From positions 55,652 through 119,651 of the forward strand of contig CAYXBV010000001.1 of the NCBI GenBank assembly GCA_964463425.1: a DNA stretch of 64,000 nucleotides, read 5' to 3'. Within the stretch, counting starts at the first letter, position 1. The number at the start of each line of letters is the position of its first letter. This document shows positions 33,676-42,845 of the stretch, piece after piece. Origin of the DNA: JAHJHG01 sp964463425. GTDB taxonomy: Bacteria > Patescibacteriota > Microgenomatia > UBA8517. The position numbers and the translations under genes are program-made. The notes under the pieces were generated by a model that did not search any database, was not told the origin of the DNA, and saw only the letters and a list, made by a program, of their open reading frames with translations.

Positions 33676-34926
33676 CTATTCTGACAATAATTTTATTGCC
33701 TCTTGAAGCTGTTCGTCTTCGGCTGTCTCTAAATCGTCTACTATTTCAACATCAGGTACTAATCCTCCATCATTTACCCAAAACCCGCTCGGTGTTAGCC
33801 ATTTCGATATCGTAATGTGTAATCCAGACCCATTACTTAACTGTTGAGGCTCTTGAATGGTTCCTTTTCCAAAAGAGGTTTCACCAACAAGTTGCATATT
33901 CCTACCATCCCTTAAAGCACCTGCCAAAATTTCGGATGCCGAGGCCGATCCTCCATTAATAAGAACAACAGTAGGCTTTTCCAGTAATTTACCTATGCGC
34001 TCAACCAAGAAATCATAGTTTTCCCCATCAGCCATGGCTTCAGTAACAACCACACTTCCGTTACTCATAAACTCTGAGGCAATATCAACCGAAGATTGAA
34101 GATATCCTCCTGGATTATTTCTTAAATCCAAAACGATTCCTTCTATCCCAGGTCTTTTGAGCACTTCGACAACTGCTTCGTTCCATTCACTTTCAGTCTC
34201 CGCTACAAATTTTAAAATCTTAATATGAGCAATACTCTCATTTTCCCCTTCGTAAGCCAGAGAAACACTGGGGATATCGATATTTCTTCTCACGATGTCT
34301 GCTTCAACAGGGTCTTCACTACCGATTCTAATTAAGGAAAGAGTAACTGTAGTTCCAGCCGGCCCCCTGATTATCCTCACTGCCTCTGGAAGAGTCATCT
34401 CCTGTGTGTCCTTGTCAATCTCTTTAATTTCGTCTTTTATATTTACAATGTAATCCCCTGCCAATACGCCCGCCTTTTCTGCGGGTGAACCAGCGAGCGG
34501 AGCAACAACCGCCAACTGCCCATCTTTAAAACCAATCTGAATACCAACACCTTCAAAACTTCCAGAAAGATCCTCTTGGACAACTTTGTTTTCACTTGGA
34601 GGCAAGAATATTGTATACGGGTCTCCCAAAGATGAGACCATTCCCTTTATCGCTCCATAGACCATTTCGCTGTCAACCAGTTTATTATCGTCATAGTAGC
34701 TTTCGTCTAATGAATCCCACACTCTCCAGAATAAGGAGAAATCAACACTTTTTTCGGGAGGGGTCTGTCGCGATATGGTTACAATCGGAAAATGCGAAAA
34801 AGAAGCCAAAAATCCCTTTCTGCCAAAATAAAATCCTACTGATACACTTGCACCAATAACAACAACGGTTAAAATTACTTTTCTTAATTTACCTAGACTA
34901 ATTCTGGGAATCGGCAGAAATTTCAT
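33676..34926 (-). CDS. ctpA: S41 family C-terminal processing protease (CtpA)
   Basis: A membrane-anchored serine protease acting outside the membrane. N-terminal anchor (about 11-32), PDZ domain (about 115-195) and S41 catalytic domain: GSASASEILAGAL with the nucleophile Ser, and GETSFGKGTIQ with the catalytic Lys. The ATG at 34926 (MKFLPIP) is chosen over a TTG at 34959 that would overlap rpsR and add a non-family N-terminus. It lies where rplI is often found. Confidence 0.92.
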   Translation of the reverse strand: MKFLPIPRISLGKLRKVILTVVVIGASVSVGFYFGRKGFLASFSHFPIVTISRQTPPEKSVDFSLFWRVWDSLDESYYDDNKLVDSEMVYGAIKGMVSSLGDPYTIFLPPSENKVVQEDLSGSFEGVGIQIGFKDGQLAVVAPLAGSPAEKAGVLAGDYIVNIKDEIKEIDKDTQEMTLPEAVRIIRGPAGTTVTLSLIRIGSEDPVEADIVRRNIDIPSVSLAYEGENESIAHIKILKFVAETESEWNEAVVEVLKRPGIEGIVLDLRNNPGGYLQSSVDIASEFMSNGSVVVTEAMADGENYDFLVERIGKLLEKPTVVLINGGSASASEILAGALRDGRNMQLVGETSFGKGTIQEPQQLSNGSGLHITISKWLTPSGFWVNDGGLVPDVEIVDDLETAEDEQLQEAIKLLSE

Positions 34927-34942
34927 ACAAAAACTAATTGTT

Positions 34943-35176
34943 TTATACTCTTGAAACAAACGGAAGAAGCCCGAGGTGTCGTGCTCTTTTTATAGCAATC
35001 GACAAACGCCTTTGGTGTTTTGCACAAAGCCCCGTTCGACTTTCTCCTATAATTTTCGACCTGTCTGTCACAAACTTCGAAAGAGTCTTGTACTCTTTAT
35101 AATCAGGATTTCTTTCTGCCTTACAAAAAGGGCAATGCAAAGCCTTTTTCTTTCTTCGTATAATTTTCTTTTTCAT
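34943..35176 (-). CDS. rpsR: 30S ribosomal protein S18 (bS18)
   Basis: A 77-aa small-subunit protein that pairs with S6 on 16S rRNA. The core TLSKFVTDRSKIIGESRTG and the RRLSIAIKRARHLGLLPF tail are typical. An N-terminal HCPFC suggests the zinc-binding C+ form. It is in the conserved rpsF-ssb-rpsR order, 8 bp after ssb. Confidence 0.96.
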   Translation of the reverse strand: MKKKIIRRKKKALHCPFCKAERNPDYKEYKTLSKFVTDRSKIIGESRTGLCAKHQRRLSIAIKRARHLGLLPFVSRV

Positions 35177-35184
35177 AATGAGTT

Positions 35185-35691
35185 TTAAAAAGGAATCTCG
35201 TCCTCGTTCTCCGTTTCTTTTGTTGCTGTGGAGCCTTTATCTTTCTTGGTTGTTTTCTTTGCCTTAGCTCCTTGTTCCCCACCTTGGTCAACAGGTGCTT
35301 CTTTGTTTTCCGGCACTCCCTTATCTGGATAGTCAAATCCATCTTCAGATGCGCCTCTTTTTGAATCCAAAATAATCATGCTAAAAATTACAATTTCTGT
35401 CGTAGTTCTCTTAACTCCATCTTTACCTTCCCAACTTCTTGTTTGCAATCTTCCTTCAACATATACTTTTCTTCCTTTTGCCAAAAGCTGTGCACATAAT
35501 TCAGCTAACTTATTCCAAGCAACAATACGGTGGAACTCAACATCTTCTTTTTTCTCGCCAGACTCTGTATTCCATTGTCTGTTTGTGGCTATACTAAAAG
35601 TACATACAGCTGCACCTTGTGGTGTAAAACGCATTTCGGGATCTCTTGTTAAATTTCCTATTAGTGTTGCTTTGTTTAAACTTCTAGACAT
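35185..35691 (-). CDS. ssb: single-stranded DNA-binding protein
   Basis: An OB-fold ssDNA-binding protein (168 aa) for replication and repair. MSRSLNKATLIGNLTRDPEMRF and the WNKLAELCAQLLAKG segment (shortened) are diagnostic. A disordered Lys/Glu/Thr-rich linker ends in the acidic tip DEIPF, the docking peptide for SSB partners such as RecR-pathway and clamp-loader proteins. Confidence 0.96.
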   Translation of the reverse strand: MSRSLNKATLIGNLTRDPEMRFTPQGAAVCTFSIATNRQWNTESGEKKEDVEFHRIVAWNKLAELCAQLLAKGRKVYVEGRLQTRSWEGKDGVKRTTTEIVIFSMIILDSKRGASEDGFDYPDKGVPENKEAPVDQGGEQGAKAKKTTKKDKGSTATKETENEDEIPF

Positions 35692-35694
35692 TGT

Positions 35695-35988
35695 TTATTT
35701 CTCTTCTTCTTTCTTGACCAATAAATATCTAATAATGCTTTCTTCTAGGTTCAGTTTTTGAGGAAGCATTTTGACAGCTGCTGCATCCAATTTTAAATTA
35801 TAATACAGAAATATACCAGTGTCGTTTTTGTCAATGTCGTAGGCTAGTTCTTTCTTTCCCCAGTCTTCGACCTTGCCCAGTTTTCCACCAGCAATTTTCA
35901 CTATTTTCTCAATAGCTTCTTGTGCGCTCTTGGTCTTTGCAGCCGTTGCGCTTCCTGGCAATACTAGTGTTAGTTCGTAATCTATCAT
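35695..35988 (-). CDS. rpsF: 30S ribosomal protein S6 (bS6)
   Basis: bS6, about 97 aa from the ATG at 35988 (MIDYELTLVLPG); a start 18 nt upstream adds six residues not expected in the family. The LEDWGKKELAY-like block (VEDWGKKELAYDI) and the C-terminal ESIIRYLLVK are typical. First gene of rpsF-ssb-rpsR; S6:S18 often control such operons through the leader. Confidence 0.94.
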   Translation of the reverse strand: MIDYELTLVLPGSATAAKTKSAQEAIEKIVKIAGGKLGKVEDWGKKELAYDIDKNDTGIFLYYNLKLDAAAVKMLPQKLNLEESIIRYLLVKKEEEK

Positions 35989-36002
35989 ATTAATATAAGT
36001 TA

Positions 36003-36053
36003 GCACGTTGAACGTGCGAGGGAAAGTATATCAACTCCCCACTTTAAACTCAA
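36003..36053 (-). promoter_or_regulatory. rpsF promoter with 5'-terminal hairpin, overlapping the ychF end
   Basis: On the minus strand TTGAGT (36048-36053), 17 bp, TATACT (36025-36030). The -35 lies within the last codons of ychF. The predicted +1 (about 36018) is immediately followed by the perfect hairpin GCACGT-TCA-ACGTGC (36003-36017). Confidence 0.6.
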
Positions 36054-36966
36054 TCACATCCCTATCTTTTACTAAATAATCTCTTCCTTCTAGTTGTATT
36101 TTCCCTTTTTCTTTAGCCTGTTTCCATCCGCCTGATGCTAATAAATCACTTATATCAATCGCTTCTGCTTTAATAAATTTCTGAGCAAAGTCTGTGTGAA
36201 CTTTTTCGGCAGCCTCAAATGCGGTTGATCCGCGAACTATACTCCAAGCATGAACTTCTTTTCCTCCCTTAATTGTGTAAAAGGTTATGAGATTTAGTAG
36301 TTTATAGGCAACACCTATTAATTGACTCAAACTGTCTTCTTGAACCTTAAGAGAATTAAGATACTCCCTCTTTTCTTGTGTTTCCAAATCTATAAATTCT
36401 TCTTCTAGTTTAGCTGACAATATAACAACTTCGCTTTTGTATTTTTTCTCAACTTCTGTTTTTGCCTTTAGTATTTCCTTATTACCCATCTTTTCTTCGT
36501 CTGCGTTAATAACATAAATAGTTGGTTTCTTGTCTATCTCTCCTAACTCTAGTTCTATATTAACTGTTTCTATGTCTTCACTCATTTGCTCCAACGAGCC
36601 AGACTCATGAATGGGGTGCTGGTGAGCAACATTGGGGTCTTCAAACGCACGTACAACATGAACAACAACATCAACCTCTCTAATTTTAGCTAGAAACTGA
36701 TTCCCTAATCCTTCACCCTTATGCGCATCTTTAACCAGACCAGCAATATCAATAAAAGTCACTGCGGCTGGTACTGTCTTGTCTGGATTGATTAACTTCG
36801 AAAGCTTTTCTAAATTTTCGTCAGCAACAATTGCCACGGCTTCATGTGGATCTATGGTTGTAAAAGGCCTAGATGCAGTTTCCGCCAAACGCCTACTAAT
36901 CAGCGCATTAAACAGCGTTGACTTGCCTGCATTGGGTAATCCCACAATTCCGACTTGTAAGCTCAT
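36031..36966 (-). CDS. ychF: YchF/OLA1-type ATPase lacking the coiled-coil domain
   Basis: A ribosome-associated Obg-family ATPase. The P-loop is GLPNAGKST (9-17), switch regions FTTIDPHEA and DIAGLVKDAHKGEG follow, and the base-specific motif is NADEE near 160. The C-terminal TGS-like domain ends FKVGS. At 311 aa it is about 50 residues short of the E. coli protein: after IETVNIELELGEI the sequence goes straight to KKPTIYVINADE, so the helical hairpin (A domain) normally inserted there is absent. Confidence 0.92.
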   Translation of the reverse strand: MSLQVGIVGLPNAGKSTLFNALISRRLAETASRPFTTIDPHEAVAIVADENLEKLSKLINPDKTVPAAVTFIDIAGLVKDAHKGEGLGNQFLAKIREVDVVVHVVRAFEDPNVAHQHPIHESGSLEQMSEDIETVNIELELGEIDKKPTIYVINADEEKMGNKEILKAKTEVEKKYKSEVVILSAKLEEEFIDLETQEKREYLNSLKVQEDSLSQLIGVAYKLLNLITFYTIKGGKEVHAWSIVRGSTAFEAAEKVHTDFAQKFIKAEAIDISDLLASGGWKQAKEKGKIQLEGRDYLVKDRDVIEFKVGS

Positions 36967-36988
36967 GTCTGGATTATATAATTTAGAA

Positions 36989-37312
36989 ATGACTAAATAC
37001 AGAGAATACTACGAAAAAATGATTAACAACAACAAAGAGTTGTTTGATAAATTTCAAATGGTTCATGATCGGTATGCTCTCGATGAAGAAAAATGGCAGG
37101 AGGAATATAACAAAGAGGGAGGAAAAATCCTTGATGTCATAAGAGAGTATGAAAACAAACTGTGTTCTCAATCTGAAAAAGGAGGTTATTCGCACTTCAC
37201 CCCAAAGTTATCTGAGAAATTTCGAGCAGAGATAAAAAAACATTTTTTAATGATCGAACACATTGGTATTAAAGTTGAGGTTTTTGAAGTAAAGAAAATT
37301 AAACTCACTTAG
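36989..37312 (+). CDS. small soluble protein of unknown function
   Basis: A 107-aa, strongly charged protein (Lys/Glu-rich helices, then FEVKKIKL strand) that I do not recognise. The ATG at 36989 is chosen because TATAAT (36977-36982) ends 6 nt before it, with TTGTAA (36955-36960) upstream: a leaderless mRNA. An in-frame start further upstream would lie inside ychF. The last 8 bp overlap the convergent gene. Confidence 0.7.
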   Translation: MTKYREYYEKMINNNKELFDKFQMVHDRYALDEEKWQEEYNKEGGKILDVIREYENKLCSQSEKGGYSHFTPKLSEKFRAEIKKHFLMIEHIGIKVEVFEVKKIKLT

Positions 37313-37805
37313 TCGATCGCGCCAAAACTTCATCAAAAGCAATAAACTTCTCATGAGCTTCTTTCATCTTAGGATTGGTCTCACGAAAATCTCGAACCCA
37401 ATTTTTGGCAAATTCTTTCCATATTTCGTGGGCACCCTCAAATCCCTTTTTTCCACTCCAGTCATGTTTCTGAAGAACATCTCGAGCTATTACAAGCTGC
37501 TTTCTAATCTCTTCTGGGGTTTCCTTAAAATCTATTTCCAAAGACAATCGACCTAATATGCCGTTTCGTGAATATTCTATTTCCTTAGGCAAATATTTGT
37601 CTGAAAACATTGTCGTATAAAGAGCATTCCCATCATCATTTAAGATAAGTGACATTACATCACCCGCAATAATGGTATCTGGATTCTCGCCAGCTTTTTG
37701 CGCTTCATCACGCAATATTTTTGCTTTTACAGTTGGGTATTTTATCCAATCTTGATGTTGTTTTAATAGTGTCTCACTTATCCCGTTGTCAACTAATTCT
37801 GACAT
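37305..37805 (-). CDS. protein of unknown function
   Basis: A 166-aa mostly helical soluble protein. No motif recognised. Trp-rich segments (QHQDWIKYP, KHDWSGKKGFEGAHEIW) are the most distinctive parts. It lies 1 bp downstream of the HAD gene, so it is probably part of the cysS transcript. Confidence 0.6.
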   Translation of the reverse strand: MSELVDNGISETLLKQHQDWIKYPTVKAKILRDEAQKAGENPDTIIAGDVMSLILNDDGNALYTTMFSDKYLPKEIEYSRNGILGRLSLEIDFKETPEEIRKQLVIARDVLQKHDWSGKKGFEGAHEIWKEFAKNWVRDFRETNPKMKEAHEKFIAFDEVLARSTK

Positions 37806-37806
37806 G

Positions 37807-38460
37807 TCATTTTATACTTTCTAGTGCCTTGGACGTTATTTCGTTATAGCTATAAATAGTTTTATTAGCCTTGCCCAATAATTTAGCATGATCATCACCT
37901 CTTGCTATGGCAATTACTTTCATACCGGCGTCTCTTGCCGCAACTATACCCGCCTCCGTATCCTCCATAACCAAACAATTTCCAGGGTCTATCCCTAATT
38001 TGTGTGTCGTTAAAACGAATATTTCAGGATCTGGTTTTTTACAATTTACCTCTTCAGCTGTAGTTATTGTTTCAAACACTCCTTCTAAGTCTAGTGTGTC
38101 AAAAACTTTCTCAACAATAGGCCAATTATTAGACGTTGCTAAAGCAACAAGAATCCCAGAATCTTTTAGGTCTTTAATAAAATCAATTACCCCCTCTTTA
38201 AGAGTTACTCTTGATAAAAGCCTAAGATACGCTTCCTGAGTTTCACTCGAAAGTTTTTTTATACTCTTTTTTGTTTTTATTTTGTGTTGTGGAATTAATT
38301 TTCGCCAATTTTCATCCATGCCAATACCCTGTATGTGAGGAAAATCTGAGTTAGTTTCTATCCCAAGATTTGATAATACTTCCTTGAAGGCAATCCCATA
38401 CTCATCTTCGTTATCCAATACCGTCCCATCTAAATCAAATATTACTGCTAGTAGTTTCAT
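37807..38460 (-). CDS. HAD-superfamily hydrolase, beta-phosphoglucomutase/Gph-like
   Basis: A 217-aa HAD phosphatase or mutase. Motif I is FDLDGTVLDNE (8-18), motif II ATSNNW near 115, the motif III Lys is in CKKPDPEIF near 146, and motif IV is VMEDTEAGIVAARDAG near 168. The cap is the C1 helical type. It overlaps cysS by 4 bp. Confidence 0.85.
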   Translation of the reverse strand: MKLLAVIFDLDGTVLDNEDEYGIAFKEVLSNLGIETNSDFPHIQGIGMDENWRKLIPQHKIKTKKSIKKLSSETQEAYLRLLSRVTLKEGVIDFIKDLKDSGILVALATSNNWPIVEKVFDTLDLEGVFETITTAEEVNCKKPDPEIFVLTTHKLGIDPGNCLVMEDTEAGIVAARDAGMKVIAIARGDDHAKLLGKANKTIYSYNEITSKALESIK

Positions 38461-39881
38461 TTTTTTATTATTGTAACTTTGGGGCCAGTGGAGGTATCTT
38501 CAACTAAATACCCTTTCTCGAGTAATGCTTTTCTTTTTACGTCTGCCTCTTCATATTTGCCTTCTTTTCTCAATACTTCTCTTTCTTCTGCCAGCTTTAA
38601 AACATCAGCTGGTATTTTAACTTTTTTAATCTCATATTCTCTTAGCCCCAGTCCCAAAACCTCATCAAAAGACAATGCTAAATCGTATTTATCTCCGGAC
38701 GGAATATTGCTTTTCAACATTTCCCACAATACTGCAAGCGCCCTGGGCGTATTTAGGTCGTCATTGATAGCCGTCGTAAATCTAATCCTGTAATCGTCAA
38801 CTTTCTTTTGTTTCTCTGGCGATAAAGTTGTTCTAATAGATTTCCCCCTATACCCCGCCACTTGTTCTCTAAGCTTCTTAAGAGCTGTTTGAGCAGCCCC
38901 TAAACTATCCCATGTAAAGTTAAGTGAATCCCTGTAGTGAGCGGTTAAATAGAGGTAACGAAGAGCTATTGGATCAAAACCTTTTTTCTTCAAATCCGAA
39001 ACAGTATAAAAATTGTTTAAGCTCTTACTCATTCTTTTGCCATCAACCTTAAGAAAAGTTACATGGATCCAATAGCGAACAAAGGGTTTACCTGTTGCCG
39101 CCTCTGATTGGGCAATTTCATTTGGGTGATGAGTAGACCTAAGGTCTTCGCCTCCTAAATGAATGTCAAAACTCTCTCCCAGATATTTCATGCTCATGGC
39201 AGAACATTCTATGTGCCATCCGGGAAAACCTATTCCCCAAGGGCTCTCCCACTCCATCTGTCTTTCGCCTGGGTTTTTAGAAAATTTCCACAAAGCAAAA
39301 TCTCTTGCATTTTTCTTTTCTGGATTCTCTCTCACTCTTGCCCCTTCTAATACCTGATCAAGTGTTGATAATTCTCCATATTTTTTGCCAGTCTTCTCTT
39401 CGAAGCCCTTTGTGTCAAAATATATTCCATCCGACGTTTTATACGTAACTCTTTTTTTCTCAAGAGTTTCAATTAACGCAATTTGTTCCTTAATATGATC
39501 TGTGGCCTTCGTAAATTGAGATAATTCTTGCAAATGCAAAGCCTTAAAGTCAGCTAAAAATGTGTTCGTGTAGTGTTTAGTAATATCTGTAGCTGTTTTT
39601 CCTTTTTCTTTTGCTGATTTTTCAACTTTGTCTTCACCAACGTCCGAATCGCCCACAAGGTGACCTACGTCTGTTAAATTCATGATGTACTTTACCTTGT
39701 ACCCATTGAACTGGAGTGTTCTATAAAGAATGTCAGCAACTGCATATGTGCGAAAATTTCCGATAGTTGCATATGAGTATACTGTTGGACCACAAGCATA
39801 CATACCAACCTCTTCTGAGTTAATGGGTTCGAATTTTTCTTTTTTCCCAGTAAGACTATTTGTTAAATATAAATCAGCCAT
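38457..39881 (-). CDS. cysS: cysteine--tRNA ligase
   Basis: A class I synthetase of 474 aa. The zinc/cysteine pocket starts at CGPTVY (29-34), the HIGH-equivalent is TIGN (38-41), and KMSKS appears as GKRMSKSLNN near 269. The GWHIECSAMS motif and the C-terminal anticodon helical domain are present. TAAAAT on the minus strand (39888-39893) ends 6 nt before the ATG, so the mRNA is probably leaderless. Confidence 0.96.
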   Translation of the reverse strand: MADLYLTNSLTGKKEKFEPINSEEVGMYACGPTVYSYATIGNFRTYAVADILYRTLQFNGYKVKYIMNLTDVGHLVGDSDVGEDKVEKSAKEKGKTATDITKHYTNTFLADFKALHLQELSQFTKATDHIKEQIALIETLEKKRVTYKTSDGIYFDTKGFEEKTGKKYGELSTLDQVLEGARVRENPEKKNARDFALWKFSKNPGERQMEWESPWGIGFPGWHIECSAMSMKYLGESFDIHLGGEDLRSTHHPNEIAQSEAATGKPFVRYWIHVTFLKVDGKRMSKSLNNFYTVSDLKKKGFDPIALRYLYLTAHYRDSLNFTWDSLGAAQTALKKLREQVAGYRGKSIRTTLSPEKQKKVDDYRIRFTTAINDDLNTPRALAVLWEMLKSNIPSGDKYDLALSFDEVLGLGLREYEIKKVKIPADVLKLAEEREVLRKEGKYEEADVKRKALLEKGYLVEDTSTGPKVTIIKK

Positions 39882-39906
39882 AAGAATATTTTACCCTAAA
39901 TTGTTC

Positions 39907-40371
39907 TCAGCCAGAAGGGGGCATGCGTATTTCCGCTTTTGTTTTCAGTTTCTTTAATTTACCCTTCATTCCTCGTGCCGCCCCTCTTGAAGGTTTACCT
40001 GAAATTACTGATGTCTGTCTTTGCCCTCTTTCTTCCTCCTCTTTTTGCTCTTCCATTTCCTCTTCTCGTAACTTGATTGCTTCTTTGTGCTTATTTTGTT
40101 TTCGTATATCTTCCATTTCTACCTCCAAAGCGTTTAATATACTTTTGCTTTTTGCTTTTATTTCCTCTTCTTTTATTACCGGTTCTCCTGTTTGGGGCTT
40201 AACATTCTCTTGAGGAGTATTGCCTGCAGGTCTAGTTTCTGTCTCTGCTCCAGACACCTGTTTCCCCGCCGTTTTTAATATTTCAAATGGTTCTCCAACT
40301 ACTTGCTTCGCGGCTTGTTTAGCAATTTTTTTCGCTGAACTAGACACACCTGATTTAATTCCTTTTTTCAT
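39907..40371 (-). CDS. charged low-complexity protein of unknown function
   Basis: A 154-aa Lys/Glu-rich protein. A long predicted coiled coil (about 75-118, KEEEIKAKSKS onward) is flanked by a basic tail (GMKGKLKKLKTKAEIR). It sits 6 bp downstream of recR and is probably co-transcribed. Similar proteins beside recR seem common in candidate phyla, from memory; no function is known. Confidence 0.6.
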   Translation of the reverse strand: MKKGIKSGVSSSAKKIAKQAAKQVVGEPFEILKTAGKQVSGAETETRPAGNTPQENVKPQTGEPVIKEEEIKAKSKSILNALEVEMEDIRKQNKHKEAIKLREEEMEEQKEEEERGQRQTSVISGKPSRGAARGMKGKLKKLKTKAEIRMPPSG

Positions 40372-40377
40372 AGTTGT

Positions 40378-40995
40378 TTATATACTTCTCCTACCCTCTA
40401 TTGCTTGTTCCAGAGTAGTTTCGTCTGCGTATTCTAGGTCTGCTCCTGTGGGCACTCCCATTCCCAGTCTCGTCACTTTAAAAGCTCCATTTCCATCTGC
40501 AATTTGTGCTTTTAGTTTTTTGGATATATACATAGCCGTTGCCTCTCCTTCCATGGTTGGATTGGTGGCAATAATTATCTCTTTAATATTTTCGTCTTCC
40601 TTCGCTCGAGTTAATAAATCATCAATATAAAGTTCATCGGGGCCGATATTTTCTAAAGGGCTGATGCTTCCGTGTAGAACATGATATCTTCCCTTAAATT
40701 TCCTTATTCTTTCAAATGCCAATATATCCAAGGGTTGCTCAACAACCAAGATTGTTTCTTCGTTTCCCCTTTCTCCCGCACATATTGGGCAAGGATCGGT
40801 TTCGGCAACATTTCTGCAAATCGAACATAGTGTCGTATCTTTTTTGAGTTGCGTTAACGATCTGGCAAACATATCAAGCTCTCCCTGAGGAACATGGAGT
40901 AAGTAATAAGTTAGTCGTTGCGCCGTCTTCGGCCCAATACCCGGAAGTTTTTGAAAGGATTCAATTAACCTAAGAAGTGGTTTTGGTATTTTCAC
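40378..40995 (-). CDS. recR: recombination protein RecR
   Basis: A 205-aa DNA-clamp protein of the RecFOR pathway. Helix-hairpin-helix LPGIGPKTAQRL, zinc finger CSIC...CPIC (56-59, 68-71), Toprim domain with VVEQPLDI, and the Walker-B-like TNPTMEGEATAMYI. The start is GTG; TATAAT on the minus strand (41004-41009) ends 8 nt before it, a leaderless arrangement. Confidence 0.96.
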   Translation of the reverse strand: MKIPKPLLRLIESFQKLPGIGPKTAQRLTYYLLHVPQGELDMFARSLTQLKKDTTLCSICRNVAETDPCPICAGERGNEETILVVEQPLDILAFERIRKFKGRYHVLHGSISPLENIGPDELYIDDLLTRAKEDENIKEIIIATNPTMEGEATAMYISKKLKAQIADGNGAFKVTRLGMGVPTGADLEYADETTLEQAIEGRRSI

Positions 40996-41028
40996 TATAT
41001 AAAATTATACTATTTTTACAAACAGGGG

Positions 41029-41313
41029 CTACATTTTGCCTAGAAGTCCGGAAAGTCCACCGCCCATTTCGAGCATTTTCTTGGCAGCCTTTTTCTGCAC
41101 TTTTTTCATTGCCTTGTTTGCTGCGTCAACTATGTCTTGTCTCTCTTCCCCGTCAACCTTCATGTAGGCCAACTTTTGGTCTCCGGTTACTTTTACCTCA
41201 ACTTTTCCTACGCTGAGCGTCTCTGTTATTTGCTCCAATTCTTTTTGGAGATCTTTTGCTTGTTGGCGCATTTTGTTTAATTCGCCTAATTGTTTTACTT
41301 TATCGAATGCCAT
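41029..41313 (-). CDS. ybaB: YbaB/EbfC nucleoid-associated protein
   Basis: A 94-aa dimeric DNA-binding protein; ORFs of this family sit between dnaX and recR in most bacteria, as here. The LNKMRQQAKDLQKELEQI helix and the VKVTGDQKLAYMKVDGE strand are typical. It is 5 bp downstream of dnaX. Confidence 0.94.
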   Translation of the reverse strand: MAFDKVKQLGELNKMRQQAKDLQKELEQITETLSVGKVEVKVTGDQKLAYMKVDGEERQDIVDAANKAMKKVQKKAAKKMLEMGGGLSGLLGKM

Positions 41314-41318
41314 ATTTT

Positions 41319-42836
41319 TTAATTCCCAAAGATTTCTTTGGCGACTTTGATTATATCGTCGTCTGTTTCTTCAGTCAAAACTACTTCCTCTTTCGGTTCT
41401 GTTTTCAGAACCTCTCTTGCTTGAGGTTCTGCTAACAAACATTGAATTCTGGTTGGGCAACCCAACACTCCCGCCACTACTTCTTCTAATACCCTTAAGT
41501 GATGTGTATCTTCCAATCTCTCTTTGTGAAATCGATAAAAGACACTGAGTGTTAATACTCCGCCATCAAAACCCAAAGGTTTGGCGGCTCTTAACAATGC
41601 TTCTATCGATGTGTTTATTGGTTTAACTGCTAATAGTATTTTAGTCCAAACTTCATCGGTAACTTCTCCAGCAAATTTTTTCGTACTTACCGACTCTTTT
41701 TTCTCGGGCTTTATCTCTTTAAAATCAATTGTATCAGTCTCATTTCCATTTCCACTATCAACCTTATCGACCCCTTTCAATTCTTTCTTGCTACCAGTCT
41801 GCTCGTTTTGATTGTCGCACCACTCAATAACAGCCACCTCTAAAGGCAATTGTTCAATAACGGCCCCCTTTAGTTCATTGGCCGCATTTACAAAAAGTCT
41901 TATCAGAGCAATGATTTCTTTTTTCGTTAATTTTGCATATTCTTCCCCCTCTAGGCCTACTTTATTGAGAAGTGCACCTCTCAATCTTTTTAACAGCGCA
42001 GAAGTAAAGGTTTCAAGTGAAGCGCCGGCACTAACAACTCCTTCTATTTCCATTAAACACTCTTTTGTGTTCTTTTCTGCTAGGTGAACTAGTAATTCTT
42101 CTATGTTGAATGTTTTTTTCTTAAATAAATACTCTTCAGCATCTTTAGTGTTGAGTTTAACTTTCTGTGTAACCAATTCTTCCAGGATTTTAGCTCCATC
42201 TCTAAACGAACCGTCTGCTTTCTGGGAAATTAAGGCAATTGCGCCTTTGTCTTTTAAGTTTTCCCCTCTGGCTATTTTTGCCAAAGACCTTTCAACCTCT
42301 TTTTCTGTCGCCTTCTTAAAAAGAATGTTTGTTACTCGTGACCTTATCGTATCAATTAGCTTTTCGGGATTGGTTGTTGCTAAGATAAACATCACATGAT
42401 CAGGTGGTTCCTCTAGAGTTTTAAGAAGTGCGTTGGCCGCCTCTGTTGTTAACATGTGCGCTTCATCAATTATGTAAACTTTTTTTCGAGAACTAGCAGG
42501 AGCTAGCTTAACCGCATCCCTAAGAGCTCTTACATCGTCTATTCCTCTATGACTAGCAGCGTCAAGCTCTATTACATCAATGTTTGACCCCTTTGTAATC
42601 GATTTACATTGACTGCATTTGTTGCAAGGTTCTCCGTATTTCTTTTCATTGCCCAAGCAGTTAACAACTTTAGCCATTATCCTTGCCGCCGATGTTTTGC
42701 CTGTACCCTTGGGTCCCGAAAATAAAAAAGCGTGAGGAATTTTTCCAGAGACAATGATTTTTCCTAAAGACTCTCTTACATTAGCAATATCTAGGTCTTC
42801 TATTTTTTGGGGACGATATTTAAGATAATAGGTCAT
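41319..42836 (-). CDS. dnaX: DNA polymerase III subunits gamma/tau
   Basis: The clamp-loader ATPase (505 aa). Walker A GPKGTGKTSAA (40-50), a zinc module with CNKCSQC, DEAHMLTTEAANALLK and the sensor SRVTNILF. Domain III and a tau-like C-terminal part follow after a charged linker (about 345-400). A run AAAAAA lies in the linker but not as an A-AAA-AAG slippery heptamer in frame, so no gamma frameshift is claimed. It follows ybeY by 9 bp. Confidence 0.96.
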   Translation of the reverse strand: MTYYLKYRPQKIEDLDIANVRESLGKIIVSGKIPHAFLFSGPKGTGKTSAARIMAKVVNCLGNEKKYGEPCNKCSQCKSITKGSNIDVIELDAASHRGIDDVRALRDAVKLAPASSRKKVYIIDEAHMLTTEAANALLKTLEEPPDHVMFILATTNPEKLIDTIRSRVTNILFKKATEKEVERSLAKIARGENLKDKGAIALISQKADGSFRDGAKILEELVTQKVKLNTKDAEEYLFKKKTFNIEELLVHLAEKNTKECLMEIEGVVSAGASLETFTSALLKRLRGALLNKVGLEGEEYAKLTKKEIIALIRLFVNAANELKGAVIEQLPLEVAVIEWCDNQNEQTGSKKELKGVDKVDSGNGNETDTIDFKEIKPEKKESVSTKKFAGEVTDEVWTKILLAVKPINTSIEALLRAAKPLGFDGGVLTLSVFYRFHKERLEDTHHLRVLEEVVAGVLGCPTRIQCLLAEPQAREVLKTEPKEEVVLTEETDDDIIKVAKEIFGN

Positions 42837-42845
42837 ATTTAAAAA

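Noticed and set aside
41319..42836. Programmed -1 frameshift in dnaX giving gamma
   Set aside because: A run of six A is present in the linker, but the heptamer A-AAA-AAG is not in the required frame, and no following stem was seen.
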